A stretch of DNA of 64,000 bases from [Bacillus] enclensis (GTDB lineage Bacteria; Bacillota; Bacilli; Bacillales; Bacillaceae_B), in assembly GCF_001456935.1 (NCBI RefSeq), contig NZ_KQ758482.1, positions 662,249 through 726,248 of the forward strand. The letters are read 5' to 3'. The notes under the pieces are model-generated. The model was not told where the DNA came from. It saw only the letters and a program-made list of their open reading frames with translations, and did no database searches. Positions 1 to 7,644 of this stretch are shown here, one piece after another. The position numbers and the translations under genes are program-made. The first letter of the stretch is position 1; every line of letters starts with the position of its first letter.

Positions 1-423
1 TTTTTCATTCATGGGTTCCTTAATATTCTGGTCCACTTTCGGCATGCTGATCAGGTGCATGTCTTTAGCGCCGTCTATTAATATCAGACAGTGGCCGTCC
101 ACCATGGCACTCAATGCTTCATCAATATCCGTTGCTTCAATGATCGAATTTGCACTGACTACATTCTCAAGCTTCCCTTCTCTTTTTTCATTGATGGGCT
201 GAATGACATAAGTTTGCAAATTCTTATTATCAATGACGGAATCCACAAATAAAACAAACAGAGATTTCTCATTGAAAGTGAGCTCTCTGATTTTCAGATC
301 ATCAGTATTATATAATCCTGTTTTTATTTTTTCTATTCTTTCATCCACGGGGAACGTCTGTCCTTCTTCAGCAGGAATAAGCTGTTTCAATTTCCTCTTA
401 TTCTTCTTATCAAAACCACTCAT
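1..423 (-). CDS. GerA-family spore germination protein, N-terminal part (runs off left edge)
   Basis: The reverse strand is open from an ATG at 421-423 to the window edge, giving 141 residues without a stop. The start has a good ribosome site (AAGGTG, about 7 bases upstream). The protein begins with a basic stretch and contains FVLFVDSVIDN near residues 57-67 and a region ending DGHCLILIDGAKD. This matches the cytoplasmic N-terminal domain of GerA/GerK-type A subunits, which form nutrient germinant receptors in the spore inner membrane. The membrane domain would lie outside the window. A GCATA at 481-485 (reverse strand) could be a sigma-G -35, but the matching -10 is weak. Family assignment is by recalled motif pattern and is not certain. 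Confidence 0.72.
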   Translation of the reverse strand, partial: MSGFDKKNKRKLKQLIPAEEGQTFPVDERIEKIKTGLYNTDDLKIRELTFNEKSLFVLFVDSVIDNKNLQTYVIQPINEKREGKLENVVSANSIIEATDIDEALSAMVDGHCLILIDGAKDMHLISMPKVDQNIKEPMNEK

Positions 424-512
424 TTTTTAACACCTTCATCTGGGCTTGTTTCTAAATATTGTCTCCATGAAGATATCAGTTATGCATTTCAGACATAAGG
501 GCTAACCGTTAA

Positions 513-1292
513 TCAGTCAATCCCCTCCCCTTTTCTACCCCAAATTCCTTCGAGAATATGGAGAAAAACATCATTGAATTCTTCAATGTCTCCTACCTTA
601 TCGACAAATCCCGATATATGTGTTTCTATTTCTCCGAGATCTTGTTTTATTTTTTTAACTGAATGAGAGAAATACTGACTGTCCATTTGTTCCTTGCCTT
701 GTATTTTCAGGTGCAGGATGTGTTCAATTTCTCTTCTGAGTGATTCTCCGAGATTCAACTCTTTCATTATGGCTGCGATTTGATTTGGAGGAAAAGTACG
801 CAGCTTTAAGAGCCATAAACTTGATAGGAATGGTCTGATGATATGAATATAGTCTTTTACTTGTGTATACGGCTCTTCCATCAGATTCAAATTCTTTTTT
901 GCCATTCTTACATAATGTTTAAGCACCTTATAAGCCGAGAAACTATGTTTCGACAGGTCCCTGATTTTTTTTATTGAATCATGTTTCAGATAAATGTTTT
1001 CCTCTGTTAACCATTCAAGAATGGAGGGGTTCGATCTGTGAAGGAGAGAAAGAGCTTTTTTCAGATCCCATCCCGCCAGTTCTAACTGGTAATCCACCTT
1101 CTTTTCTATTACATCCCTTTTCGTTTGAAGGGAGAGATAGTGACGTACTGGATGAACGTAAATGAACCTTACATCGTAATCGCTATGTTCTGACGCGTAT
1201 CCCCAGGCTCTGCTCCCTGCCTCCACTGCGTATAGGATTTTAATTCCGTACTGTTCCTCCAGTTCTAAAAGACTGCTGATTATTCGGTCCAT
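513..1292 (-). CDS. ycgL: YcgL/RlaP-type predicted nucleotidyltransferase
   Basis: This is a 259-residue protein with a nucleotidyltransferase fold signature at its N-terminus: GSRAWG at residues 26-31 followed by D38-Y-D40. The Gly-Ser and the two aspartates are the usual nucleotide- and metal-binding residues. Length and the conserved opening resemble Bacillus YcgL and the RlaP family, members of which are linked to RNA repair in some bacteria. The substrate is unknown. It stands alone between the BCCT transporter terminator and the germination gene, on the same strand. Confidence 0.75.
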   Translation of the reverse strand: MDRIISSLLELEEQYGIKILYAVEAGSRAWGYASEHSDYDVRFIYVHPVRHYLSLQTKRDVIEKKVDYQLELAGWDLKKALSLLHRSNPSILEWLTEENIYLKHDSIKKIRDLSKHSFSAYKVLKHYVRMAKKNLNLMEEPYTQVKDYIHIIRPFLSSLWLLKLRTFPPNQIAAIMKELNLGESLRREIEHILHLKIQGKEQMDSQYFSHSVKKIKQDLGEIETHISGFVDKVGDIEEFNDVFLHILEGIWGRKGEGID

Positions 1293-1375
1293 GGACGTTA
1301 TACATCCTTTCTTATCTTAGAATTTGCGAAGGGGTCATCCATTTCTTTATTATTTTTCTTATAAAAAATTAATTA

Positions 1376-1404
1376 CCCCCTGGTTCCCAAAGGTTTCCAG
1401 GGGG
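1376..1404 (-). terminator. Rho-independent terminator after the BCCT transporter
   Basis: An 8-bp perfect stem (CCCCCTGG at 1376-1383 with CCAGGGGG at 1397-1404) is followed on the reverse strand by a T-rich run. It lies 13 bases past the stop of the transporter gene. Confidence 0.85.
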
Positions 1405-1416
1405 CTTGGTTGTTAT

Positions 1417-2907
1417 CTATTTATTTTTTGCCCCATTTATTTCTTTCTGGAATGAAAGCAGCATCCCATATGTCATGACCAGAAGGATTACCCCGAGAGG
1501 AAGTGCGGTGATGATAGTCGCTGCCTGAAGCCCGCTTATCCCGCCTGTCCCCATAAGAATTGCCGCGATGGCAGCCAGAATGATACCCCAACTGAACTTT
1601 ACAAAAAACGGGGGATTCAGACTTCCATTTGAGGTTTGCATTCCAAGAACAAATGTTGCAGAGTCAGCAGATGTCACAAAGAATGTAATGATCAGAAACA
1701 GTGATATGACCGAAAGCAGAGCGCTTAATGGCATCTGGTCATAGACGTAAAACAGAGCGGTTTCAAGACTCTGCCCGGCTACATCCACTCCTTTGATCAC
1801 GTCAAAATATAATCCTGTCCCGCCGAACACACCAAACCATAGCGAACAAACCAGGGTAGGCACGATAATGACCGCGACAATGAATTCACGGACCGTCCTC
1901 CCTTTCGATACCCGTGCGATGAATGTTCCGACAAACGGAGTCCACGAGATCCACCATGCCCAGTAAAAGATGGTCCAGTCCTTGACCCATTGATTATCTT
2001 CCTTATTAAAAGGTGAAAATCTAAGCCCCATGCTTGGAAGCTTCTGCAAGTAACTTCCGAATGTGGTTAAAAATAATTCAAGCACGAACTGTGCCGGGCC
2101 CAATAACAAGAAACTGAAGAATAAGACAACAGCCAGTAGCATATTGACATTACTTAAATATTTTATTCCTTTTGAAAGTCCTGATGCAGCAGAAGTAATG
2201 AATAATATGGTGGCAATCCCCATAATGATCAGCTGTATAGTGAAGCTTACCGGGATATTCAATAGATAATTCAAGCCGCTGTTTATTTGCTGCGCTCCGA
2301 TTCCAAGCGAAATCGCCACTCCGAAAATCGTTGCAAATACTGCGATGATATCAACAATATACCCGATTGGCCCTTTGGTTCTGTCCCCGATGACTGGATA
2401 TAAAGTCGCACTCATCAGTCCAGGCAGACCTTTTCTGAACTTATAGTAAGCAAGCGCCAATGCGACTACTGCATAGATGGCCCATGCATGAAACCCCCAA
2501 TGAAGATACGTGTATCGCAGTCCGACTTTTGCAGATTCAATCGAGTTCCCTTTTCCGAATGGAGGAGAGGCATAATGGGAGACTGGTTCCGACACACCAT
2601 AAAATAAGAGGCCGATTCCCATACCTGCACTAAATAACATGGCAAACCAGGTCGGAGTCGAATAATCAGGCTTATCATCATCCTTGCCCAATTTGATCTT
2701 TCCGTATTTACTGAATGCAAAAAATAAAGCAACCACAAAAAAGAAAGTAGCCGAGAATTGATAGAACCATCCAAATTTATCAAGGAGCACCGCCTGCAGA
2801 TCTGTCATTACAGCAACCAGATTTTCAGGAAAGATCACTCCCCATAACACAAAAACGATACCAATCGAGATTGATATCCAAAACATTGATGTAAATTTCC
2901 TCAACAT
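1417..2907 (-). CDS. BCCT-family glycine betaine/choline-type transporter (OpuD-like)
   Basis: This 496-residue protein has about twelve hydrophobic segments and the hallmark BCCT motifs: GMGIG at residues 95-99 followed by LLFYGVSEP, and the tryptophan-rich WAWWISWTPF segment in the second half. The glycine-rich GMGIG form is typical of sodium-coupled betaine importers such as BetP and OpuD, which take up compatible solutes under osmotic stress. The ribosome site AAGGAGG is only 3 bases from the annotated ATG and 6 bases from a TTG at codon 2, so the true start may be that TTG. It is a single-gene unit with its own terminator. The exact substrate cannot be fixed from sequence. Confidence 0.88.
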   Translation of the reverse strand: MLRKFTSMFWISISIGIVFVLWGVIFPENLVAVMTDLQAVLLDKFGWFYQFSATFFFVVALFFAFSKYGKIKLGKDDDKPDYSTPTWFAMLFSAGMGIGLLFYGVSEPVSHYASPPFGKGNSIESAKVGLRYTYLHWGFHAWAIYAVVALALAYYKFRKGLPGLMSATLYPVIGDRTKGPIGYIVDIIAVFATIFGVAISLGIGAQQINSGLNYLLNIPVSFTIQLIIMGIATILFITSAASGLSKGIKYLSNVNMLLAVVLFFSFLLLGPAQFVLELFLTTFGSYLQKLPSMGLRFSPFNKEDNQWVKDWTIFYWAWWISWTPFVGTFIARVSKGRTVREFIVAVIIVPTLVCSLWFGVFGGTGLYFDVIKGVDVAGQSLETALFYVYDQMPLSALLSVISLFLIITFFVTSADSATFVLGMQTSNGSLNPPFFVKFSWGIILAAIAAILMGTGGISGLQAATIITALPLGVILLVMTYGMLLSFQKEINGAKNK

Positions 2908-3074
2908 TATCCTCCTTCTTTCTTCCTGATTGAAACGTACGGGTATAATGATACGAGCTTAGTATTTCCCCAACTATAATACGGCTAATCAAAAGATTGA
3001 AAGGTAAGATAAAATCCGCCTGGAGTGGATGGAATGCGAAGATAGAATGAGAAAGAGAAAAAAATAATTTTATA

Positions 3075-3103
3075 GAATAATTCTTTTGCAAACGGACATC
3101 TTA
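3075..3103 (+). promoter_or_regulatory. Candidate sigma-G promoter of the small spore-protein gene
   Basis: GAATA at 3075-3079 and CATCTTA at 3097-3103 are separated by 17 bases. This fits the forespore sigma-G pattern (GHATR, then CATNNTA). Transcription would start only a few bases before the ribosome site GGAGGTGAT, so the leader is very short. Confidence 0.55.
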
Positions 3104-3124
3104 AGATGGACGGAGGTGATAACC

Positions 3125-3256
3125 ATGACAAACAACAATCAAAAGCCACAACAACAAAAAAATGAAGCTGAATTCGCTCAAGAGCAAAACGCAGCTCAAA
3201 AAGCTCGTAAAGCTGCTCAACAGCAACAGCAGCAGCAAAACCAAAACAATAAGTAA
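3125..3256 (+). CDS. Small gamma-type acid-soluble spore protein (SspE-like, single repeat)
   Basis: A 43-residue ORF starts at an ATG 8 bases after GGAGGTGAT. The protein is almost entirely N, Q, K, E and A, ends in a seven-glutamine run, and carries EFAQEQNAAQKARKAAQ (residues 16-32). This resembles one copy of the EFASETxAQQVRKQNQ repeat of gamma-type SASPs. These proteins are made in the forespore as an amino-acid reserve and are cleaved by the germination protease. Classical SspE has two or three repeats, so this is a short version. A sigma-G-like promoter sits directly upstream. It is the only forward-strand gene in the first 7.6 kb. Confidence 0.72.
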   Translation: MTNNNQKPQQQKNEAEFAQEQNAAQKARKAAQQQQQQQNQNNK

Positions 3257-3291
3257 TCAGACATAGTATTCAAGAGCTGTATACTTAATAA

Positions 3292-3331
3292 AAAGAGCAA
3301 GAGACCTATTTTTTCGGGTCTCTTGCTCTTT
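3292..3331. terminator. Bidirectional terminator
   Basis: A 15-bp perfect stem (3292-3306 with 3317-3331) lies between the convergent spore-protein gene and the small membrane-protein gene. The reverse strand has the better T-run (CTCTTTTTATT). Confidence 0.85.
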
Positions 3332-3361
3332 GTCTTTCATTACTTATGTTATAAAAGGGAG

Positions 3362-3592
3362 TTATTTGATCTCCCCAGAATATCTCACCTTTTTATTAAA
3401 GGGTTTATAAGCAGCCAAAACAGCCACCCCCGCTGAAATCACGTTAATCAGTGTGCTTATCAATGGATGACCTGTAAAGCCGCCTTCTTCATAGAAATAG
3501 GTAAGTACCAATCCTGTGATGATGCTCAATACAATGCTCGTCCCGACAAATACTCCTGCAAAGATAAAAAACTTCTTAAAATATCCCCACAA
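3362..3592 (-). CDS. Small membrane protein, function unknown
   Basis: The 76-residue protein has two clear hydrophobic spans (about residues 8-32 and 44-62) with lysine-rich ends, so it is probably a two-pass membrane protein. The start used is TTG at 3590-3592, placed 9-10 bases after GGAGGGG. The nearby ATG at 3597-3599 is in another frame and meets a stop after seven codons. I do not recognise the family. It lies upstream of the cold-shock gene on the same strand but is separated from it by a terminator. Confidence 0.6.
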   Translation of the reverse strand: MWGYFKKFFIFAGVFVGTSIVLSIITGLVLTYFYEEGGFTGHPLISTLINVISAGVAVLAAYKPFNKKVRYSGEIK

Positions 3593-3681
3593 ATTCCATC
3601 ACCCCTCCGTTACGATTTTTGAAACAGACGTTACTATTTGTCACTTCTAGTATGTAGGCGTTTTTATATATTCATCAAAAA

Positions 3682-3707
3682 ACAGAGTACGCTAAAACGT
3701 ACTCTGT
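3682..3707 (-). terminator. Terminator of the cold-shock gene
   Basis: A 10-bp stem (ACAGAGTACG at 3682-3691 with CGTACTCTGT at 3698-3707) is followed on the reverse strand by TTTTTTG. Confidence 0.88.
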
Positions 3708-3726
3708 CTGCAGTTTTACTATTTAA

Positions 3727-3924
3727 TTACTTTTGAACGTTGGCTGCTTGTGGTCCACGAGCACCTTCAACGATTTCAAATGTAACGTCTTGTCCTTCTT
3801 CAAGTGACTTGTAGCCTTCACCTTGAATAGCAGAGAAGTGAACAAATACATCGTCTTGACCTTCAACTTCGATGAAACCGAAACCTTTTTCTGCGTTGAA
3901 CCATTTAACTTTACCTTGTAGCAT
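3727..3924 (-). CDS. csp: Cold-shock protein (CspB/CspD type)
   Basis: A 65-residue single CSD domain with both RNA-binding motifs: KGFGFI (RNP1, residues 13-18) and VFVHF (RNP2, about 26-30). It also has the typical KWFNAEKG opening and GPQAANV ending. It binds single-stranded RNA and DNA and acts as an RNA chaperone. The length is exactly that of the family. The gene is preceded by a leader of about 105 bases and followed by its own terminator, so it is monocistronic. Confidence 0.96.
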   Translation of the reverse strand: MLQGKVKWFNAEKGFGFIEVEGQDDVFVHFSAIQGEGYKSLEEGQDVTFEIVEGARGPQAANVQK

Positions 3925-4037
3925 AAAACAAGTACCTCCCAGTGCAGTTGCACATAAAAATATTAATATTCTTGTTTCGATTAAGTTTCAAGACGAATGT
4001 TCTTCTGCCCGAACAGGATTAACCGAACAAAAATAAT

Positions 4038-4066
4038 TATATATACTATAACAGACAAACCACCAA
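4038..4066 (-). promoter_or_regulatory. Candidate promoter of the cold-shock gene, long 5' leader
   Basis: On the reverse strand TTGGTG (4061-4066) and TATATA (4038-4043) are 17 bases apart. The implied start near 4031 gives a leader of about 107 bases before the ATG. Long leaders are common in cold-shock genes and often mediate cold-dependent stability or translation; that role here is inferred. Confidence 0.5.
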
Positions 4067-4085
4067 AACTCAAGAACGGATCAAT

Positions 4086-4628
4086 TTATTCGACCGTTTC
4101 CTTTTCTTTGCTGAAGATCTTTTTTATCATGCGTATCTGTCCGCGGTGATTGATTTCATCCTCGAACACATGAAACCATTTAAAAAAGTTGTTTCCTTTC
4201 TTCCCATACCACCAATCCGTCTCTTCATAGAGCCATTCTTCCGGCAGCTCCCTGAACTTGCTGTATGTCCTGTCCCGGGTCCCGCTTAATTGCGCGAGAT
4301 ACTCACCGGCTTCCTTTCCTTTGATCACTTCAGCAGCTTTACCAAGGCTCAGTGCAGGCTCGAGCGAATCAGCGTAACGGTCCACCTCTTCATCACTTAC
4401 ATCTTCAAAGGTAAGCTTCTGATAAATTTTTTCAACTGCATCAAAATGAGCCAGTAGCATCCCGATTGAATTTGCCTCTTCGTGAACCCTGTAATCCAGT
4501 TCTTCCACGGAAAGATTTTCAACCTCCTGAATCGTTGTTAATCTCGCATAATCCATCATTGATGCAAGCAGTGAAAAGTCCTTTTTAAAATCCTTTTTTT
4601 CCTTAATCAAAAAGATTGAATCATCCAT
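4086..4628 (-). CDS. DinB-like (DUF664-type) four-helix protein
   Basis: This 180-residue protein is mostly helical. It has histidines in the spacing expected for a DinB-type metal site: LLAHFDAVEK (about residue 60) and HVFEDEINHRGQI near residues 150-162. DinB-like proteins form four-helix bundles that hold a divalent metal and include thiol-dependent transferases, but most have no known substrate. It is a separate transcription unit between the cold-shock promoter and a lipoprotein gene. Confidence 0.7.
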   Translation of the reverse strand: MDDSIFLIKEKKDFKKDFSLLASMMDYARLTTIQEVENLSVEELDYRVHEEANSIGMLLAHFDAVEKIYQKLTFEDVSDEEVDRYADSLEPALSLGKAAEVIKGKEAGEYLAQLSGTRDRTYSKFRELPEEWLYEETDWWYGKKGNNFFKWFHVFEDEINHRGQIRMIKKIFSKEKETVE

Positions 4629-4757
4629 CTCTATAACCCCTTTCGTATCCCACTACTAACTATTAGATAAAAATTGTTCAATTCCTTCCTTGATTGTAAA
4701 GAAAAAGCATGATACAGAATGGACAATATGGCTCCTTCAGTCCGCTTAATAGAAAAA

Positions 4758-4776
4758 AGAGCCGTAATCAGGCTCT
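4758..4776 (-). terminator. Terminator overlapping the lipoprotein stop
   Basis: AGAGCC (4758-4763) pairs with GGCTCT (4771-4776) and is followed on the reverse strand by TTTTTTC. The stop codon at 4775-4777 overlaps the stem. Confidence 0.75.
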
Positions 4777-5215
4777 ATTTCTCTTCCACTTTATGTATCA
4801 CTTTATCATCCAGCCGTCCGTTATCGTTAATCACTTCAATCGTGACCACTTTTTCGTCTTTATCCTTTATCGCTTTTATCAACTCGTCGATTTTGTCAGG
4901 CTGCTTCAATTCGATGGTCGTTTCCACCTCATACTCTTCAGATTTCTTTAAATCCGAATCGCTTTTCAATTCTTTATCTGTATAAATCAGATCCTTGCCA
5001 AGGGCGTTTCTGATCGTGCCGCCTTGAAGAAAAAAGCGAGCCTGGAAAGGTGTGTCTACATCCAGATTGCGGTCGGTTAGCATGCCTTTAAAAGTGACGG
5101 TGCTGTCTTCTTTGTTGATGATGACTTTACCATCCGTAATCATCTCAGCTGCGTTGCGATTACATCCTGATAAAATGATTAACAAGATCGTAAAGACTAG
5201 TATGTACTTTTTCAA
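4775..5215 (-). CDS. Putative lipoprotein, function unknown
   Basis: The 146-residue product begins with MKK, a hydrophobic core and the lipobox LSGC (cysteine 18), so it should be exported and lipid-anchored. The mature part is charged and beta-rich. Positions 40-110 read like a small immunoglobulin-like domain, but I do not recognise the family. The start codon is TTG with AGGAGG 10 bases upstream. It is a single gene with a terminator overlapping its stop. Confidence 0.7.
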   Translation of the reverse strand: MKKYILVFTILLIILSGCNRNAAEMITDGKVIINKEDSTVTFKGMLTDRNLDVDTPFQARFFLQGGTIRNALGKDLIYTDKELKSDSDLKKSEEYEVETTIELKQPDKIDELIKAIKDKDEKVVTIEVINDNGRLDDKVIHKVEEK

Positions 5216-5453
5216 TGTTCACTTTCCTCCTGCATATTGTCTATTGCTTCATCCCATCCCCGCAGGGACGGTGGTTGCTTCTGATATATTTTAACATAAG
5301 ATTGCCTGTGTAACTTCAAATATTGCGGGATCAGAAAAGGATGGTCGTTTTGGGGAATCAATGAGGAAGAGAGAATTCCATCGGGTGCAGATTCATATAT
5401 GGTAAATCAGTAAAATTCTCTCCGGTTGAATTAGTCCGTAATAGAATAGGATG

Positions 5454-5564
5454 TCATTTCACCGCGACTTTCCGGGGCTGATTGGTCTTATTACATACCG
5501 CCTTCAAAATAAACATTTTTTCCTGAACACTGAGCATTCTCCATGATTTAGCACGAATAATCAT
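5454..5564 (-). CDS. Possible 36-residue basic small protein
   Basis: A short ORF sits in a 524-base stretch otherwise without a gene. It starts at an ATG (5562-5564) placed 6 bases after a strong GGAGGT. The product is basic (MIIRAKSWRML at the start, RKVAVK at the end) with one cysteine at residue 24. I do not recognise it. The ribosome site is as good as that of any gene nearby, which is the main reason to list it. The rest of the interval (5216-5453 and 5565-5739) shows no convincing feature. Confidence 0.4.
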   Translation of the reverse strand: MIIRAKSWRMLSVQEKMFILKAVCNKTNQPRKVAVK

Positions 5565-5739
5565 GTAATTACCTCCAGTCATACATTTATTTGTTTACTA
5601 TTTACCTCTTTTTAAACGGAAACAAACCAAACAAATGCCGACAAGAACATATGGAAAAATACTTTCTCAGACAAAACTCTTGCTGTAAGAAAGTATATAT
5701 CGAATAAGTATGTCCAATTTGGTAATAAAGTGTTGAAAA

Positions 5740-6366
5740 TTATTTATTATCTGAGATGAGCTCAATAAAATGATGAAGAATCCTTGCCGTCAGTCCCCAA
5801 ATTACTTTGTCCTCATAATAATAAAAATGTTCCTTCATATTTCTTGCCTGAAAGTTATAATTTTCTCCCCCGGGAATGTTCTCATATGGAAACCCTTTTT
5901 CTGGCTCCATCTTAAATTCAATGTTATATAATTCAGGCTCTTTCATTTGAAGTTCTCTTAAAGGGGAGGTAAAGATCTCTTCAACTTCCGCCTTGTTCGG
6001 GTCCAGGTCCTTTACATCCACATTTAAGATTCCAGCAAAAGGATAGATAATTGTCCCAAAAGGAGATACCAGATAGTCCAGCGGTTGAACAGCTGAAATC
6101 ATCTTTCGATCAATCCCCAATTCTTCTGAGGTTTCTCGCAGGGCTGCACCCTCCGCATCTCTGTCGACGCGATCGATCTTACCTCCTGGAAAGCAGATTT
6201 CCCCCGGCTGCCTGCGCATATTAAAAGACCTGACTTCGAACAAAATATGTGTTTCCCCATCCACTTCAATCAAAGGCACAAAAATGGCAAATTCACTATA
6301 CTTTTCGCTGCCGAGGATTTTCGGGGTGCGCCCCATGATTGAATGCATGATATGCTCTGCGTCCAT
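5740..6366 (-). CDS. Nudix hydrolase, CoA pyrophosphatase type (YeaB/NudL-like)
   Basis: The 208-residue protein carries a Nudix box: GGK at 61-63, then RETSEELG at 77-84. Immediately before it is the extra CoA-pyrophosphatase signature, LFEVRS...RRQPGE..FPGG. Members hydrolyse CoA and its thioesters to 3',5'-ADP and 4'-phosphopantetheine derivatives. It is monocistronic, followed by the small ORF described at 5454-5564. Confidence 0.85.
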   Translation of the reverse strand: MDAEHIMHSIMGRTPKILGSEKYSEFAIFVPLIEVDGETHILFEVRSFNMRRQPGEICFPGGKIDRVDRDAEGAALRETSEELGIDRKMISAVQPLDYLVSPFGTIIYPFAGILNVDVKDLDPNKAEVEEIFTSPLRELQMKEPELYNIEFKMEPEKGFPYENIPGGENYNFQARNMKEHFYYYEDKVIWGLTARILHHFIELISDNK

Positions 6367-6488
6367 TCTTCTACCCCCAGTTTCACTTTTCTTACATTAT
6401 AATATGAATCTGAGGGTGGACCAAATGATAAGAAACTGCGAAGGATCATTAATTTGAAACACAGACGATACTGCAGAGTGATAGGAAT

Positions 6489-7472
6489 TCAATCAATATT
6501 GCTGCTCTTCCACTTCCTGATGCCGTCGTCTTCAAGGATGCCGAGAGTCGCATCAGAAATGTCAGGGTCCGAGGTTAACTGATCCTGTATCGCGAATTTA
6601 ATATCGTCAGCCTGCGATAACTGGAGACCTCTTTCAAGCTCAAGATACGCTTCGACATGATAATATCTTCCTTCCTGGATGATTCTCATCTTGTAAATAT
6701 CGACTACCTGTTCATGCTCGAGGATCATTTTACCTACTTTATCCTCTACGTCTTTAGGGGCTGCCACTCCGATTAAACCGACCATATTGTCATACCCAAC
6801 CCTGAAAGCAACAAATACCATCAGGCACCCTATGATGATGGTGACGATTCCATCCAATAATAAAAAGGAGGAATAATAAGAAACAATGACCGCAATGAGG
6901 GCAAAAACAGCTCCGCTTACAGCCACAATATCTTCATAAAAGACAAGCCTTGTAGGAGGGGACGCTTTCTTTACATTCTTGACCGCTCCTGTCACGACTC
7001 CTAAACCCTTCCTGATATCCCTGGATTCTTCCCCGATCTCTTTCATGACTTTCACTAAAATCGCTCCGTCGATGATGATATTCAACAGTAAAATGGATAC
7101 ATTGAGCAGGATTCCTTTTACTTTTGCCGGATGACTAATCAAATGGAAACCTTCTTTTATAGTTTCGTAAGCCATGATCGATACGACTATAACCGCAATC
7201 ATACAAAACAAGTTAATAACTCTTCCGAAACCTGTGGGGAATTTCCTTGTCGGTTCTTTTTCAGACAGGACACTGCCGATAAATACGAACCCCTGATTGA
7301 CTGAATCAGCCAGTGAGTGCATGGATGATGCAAACATAGCACCGCTTCCGCTGACAATATAAGCCCCGCCTTTTGCGATTGCCAGTACCGTATTGCCGAT
7401 CATCGCATACAAAGAGGACTTATTTCCTTTCTTAATCAGCTCCCATACTGATTGCTGTCCCATATCTTTCAC
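6489..7472 (-). CDS. Cation diffusion facilitator transporter (SLC30A9/ZnT9-like branch)
   Basis: A 327-residue protein with a CDF membrane domain (about six spans in residues 20-225) and a C-terminal cytoplasmic domain. The metal-site helix reads HSLADSVNQ (H52, D56, N59). The partner helix has YEDIVAVSGAV instead of the usual HxxxD, as in the ZnT9-like subgroup. CDF proteins export divalent metals by proton antiport. Which metal is moved is not evident. It is divergent from the DUF3900 gene at 7645. Confidence 0.85.
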   Translation of the reverse strand: MKDMGQQSVWELIKKGNKSSLYAMIGNTVLAIAKGGAYIVSGSGAMFASSMHSLADSVNQGFVFIGSVLSEKEPTRKFPTGFGRVINLFCMIAVIVVSIMAYETIKEGFHLISHPAKVKGILLNVSILLLNIIIDGAILVKVMKEIGEESRDIRKGLGVVTGAVKNVKKASPPTRLVFYEDIVAVSGAVFALIAVIVSYYSSFLLLDGIVTIIIGCLMVFVAFRVGYDNMVGLIGVAAPKDVEDKVGKMILEHEQVVDIYKMRIIQEGRYYHVEAYLELERGLQLSQADDIKFAIQDQLTSDPDISDATLGILEDDGIRKWKSSNID

Positions 7473-7644
7473 CTTCTTCCTTCCTGAAAATATCTACTTC
7501 GGTGTTAATAAGTCAGTTCCCCCTAGTATCCCTTAAATACTAAAATTCATTACTGAATTGACGAACGATATATGCTTACTTATACTGAAAAAACAGAGGA
7601 ATTCTTTAAAGAAAAAACATCCTCAAAGGAAATGGAGTTCAAAA

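Noticed and set aside
11-430. Two forward-strand frames (11-202, 233-430)
   Set aside because: They are shadows of the reverse-strand germination gene, which is open over the whole region and has a ribosome site; the forward frames have neither a ribosome site nor recognisable content.
3723-3953. Alternative frame over the cold-shock gene
   Set aside because: It overlaps the well-supported CspB/CspD frame and has no family features.
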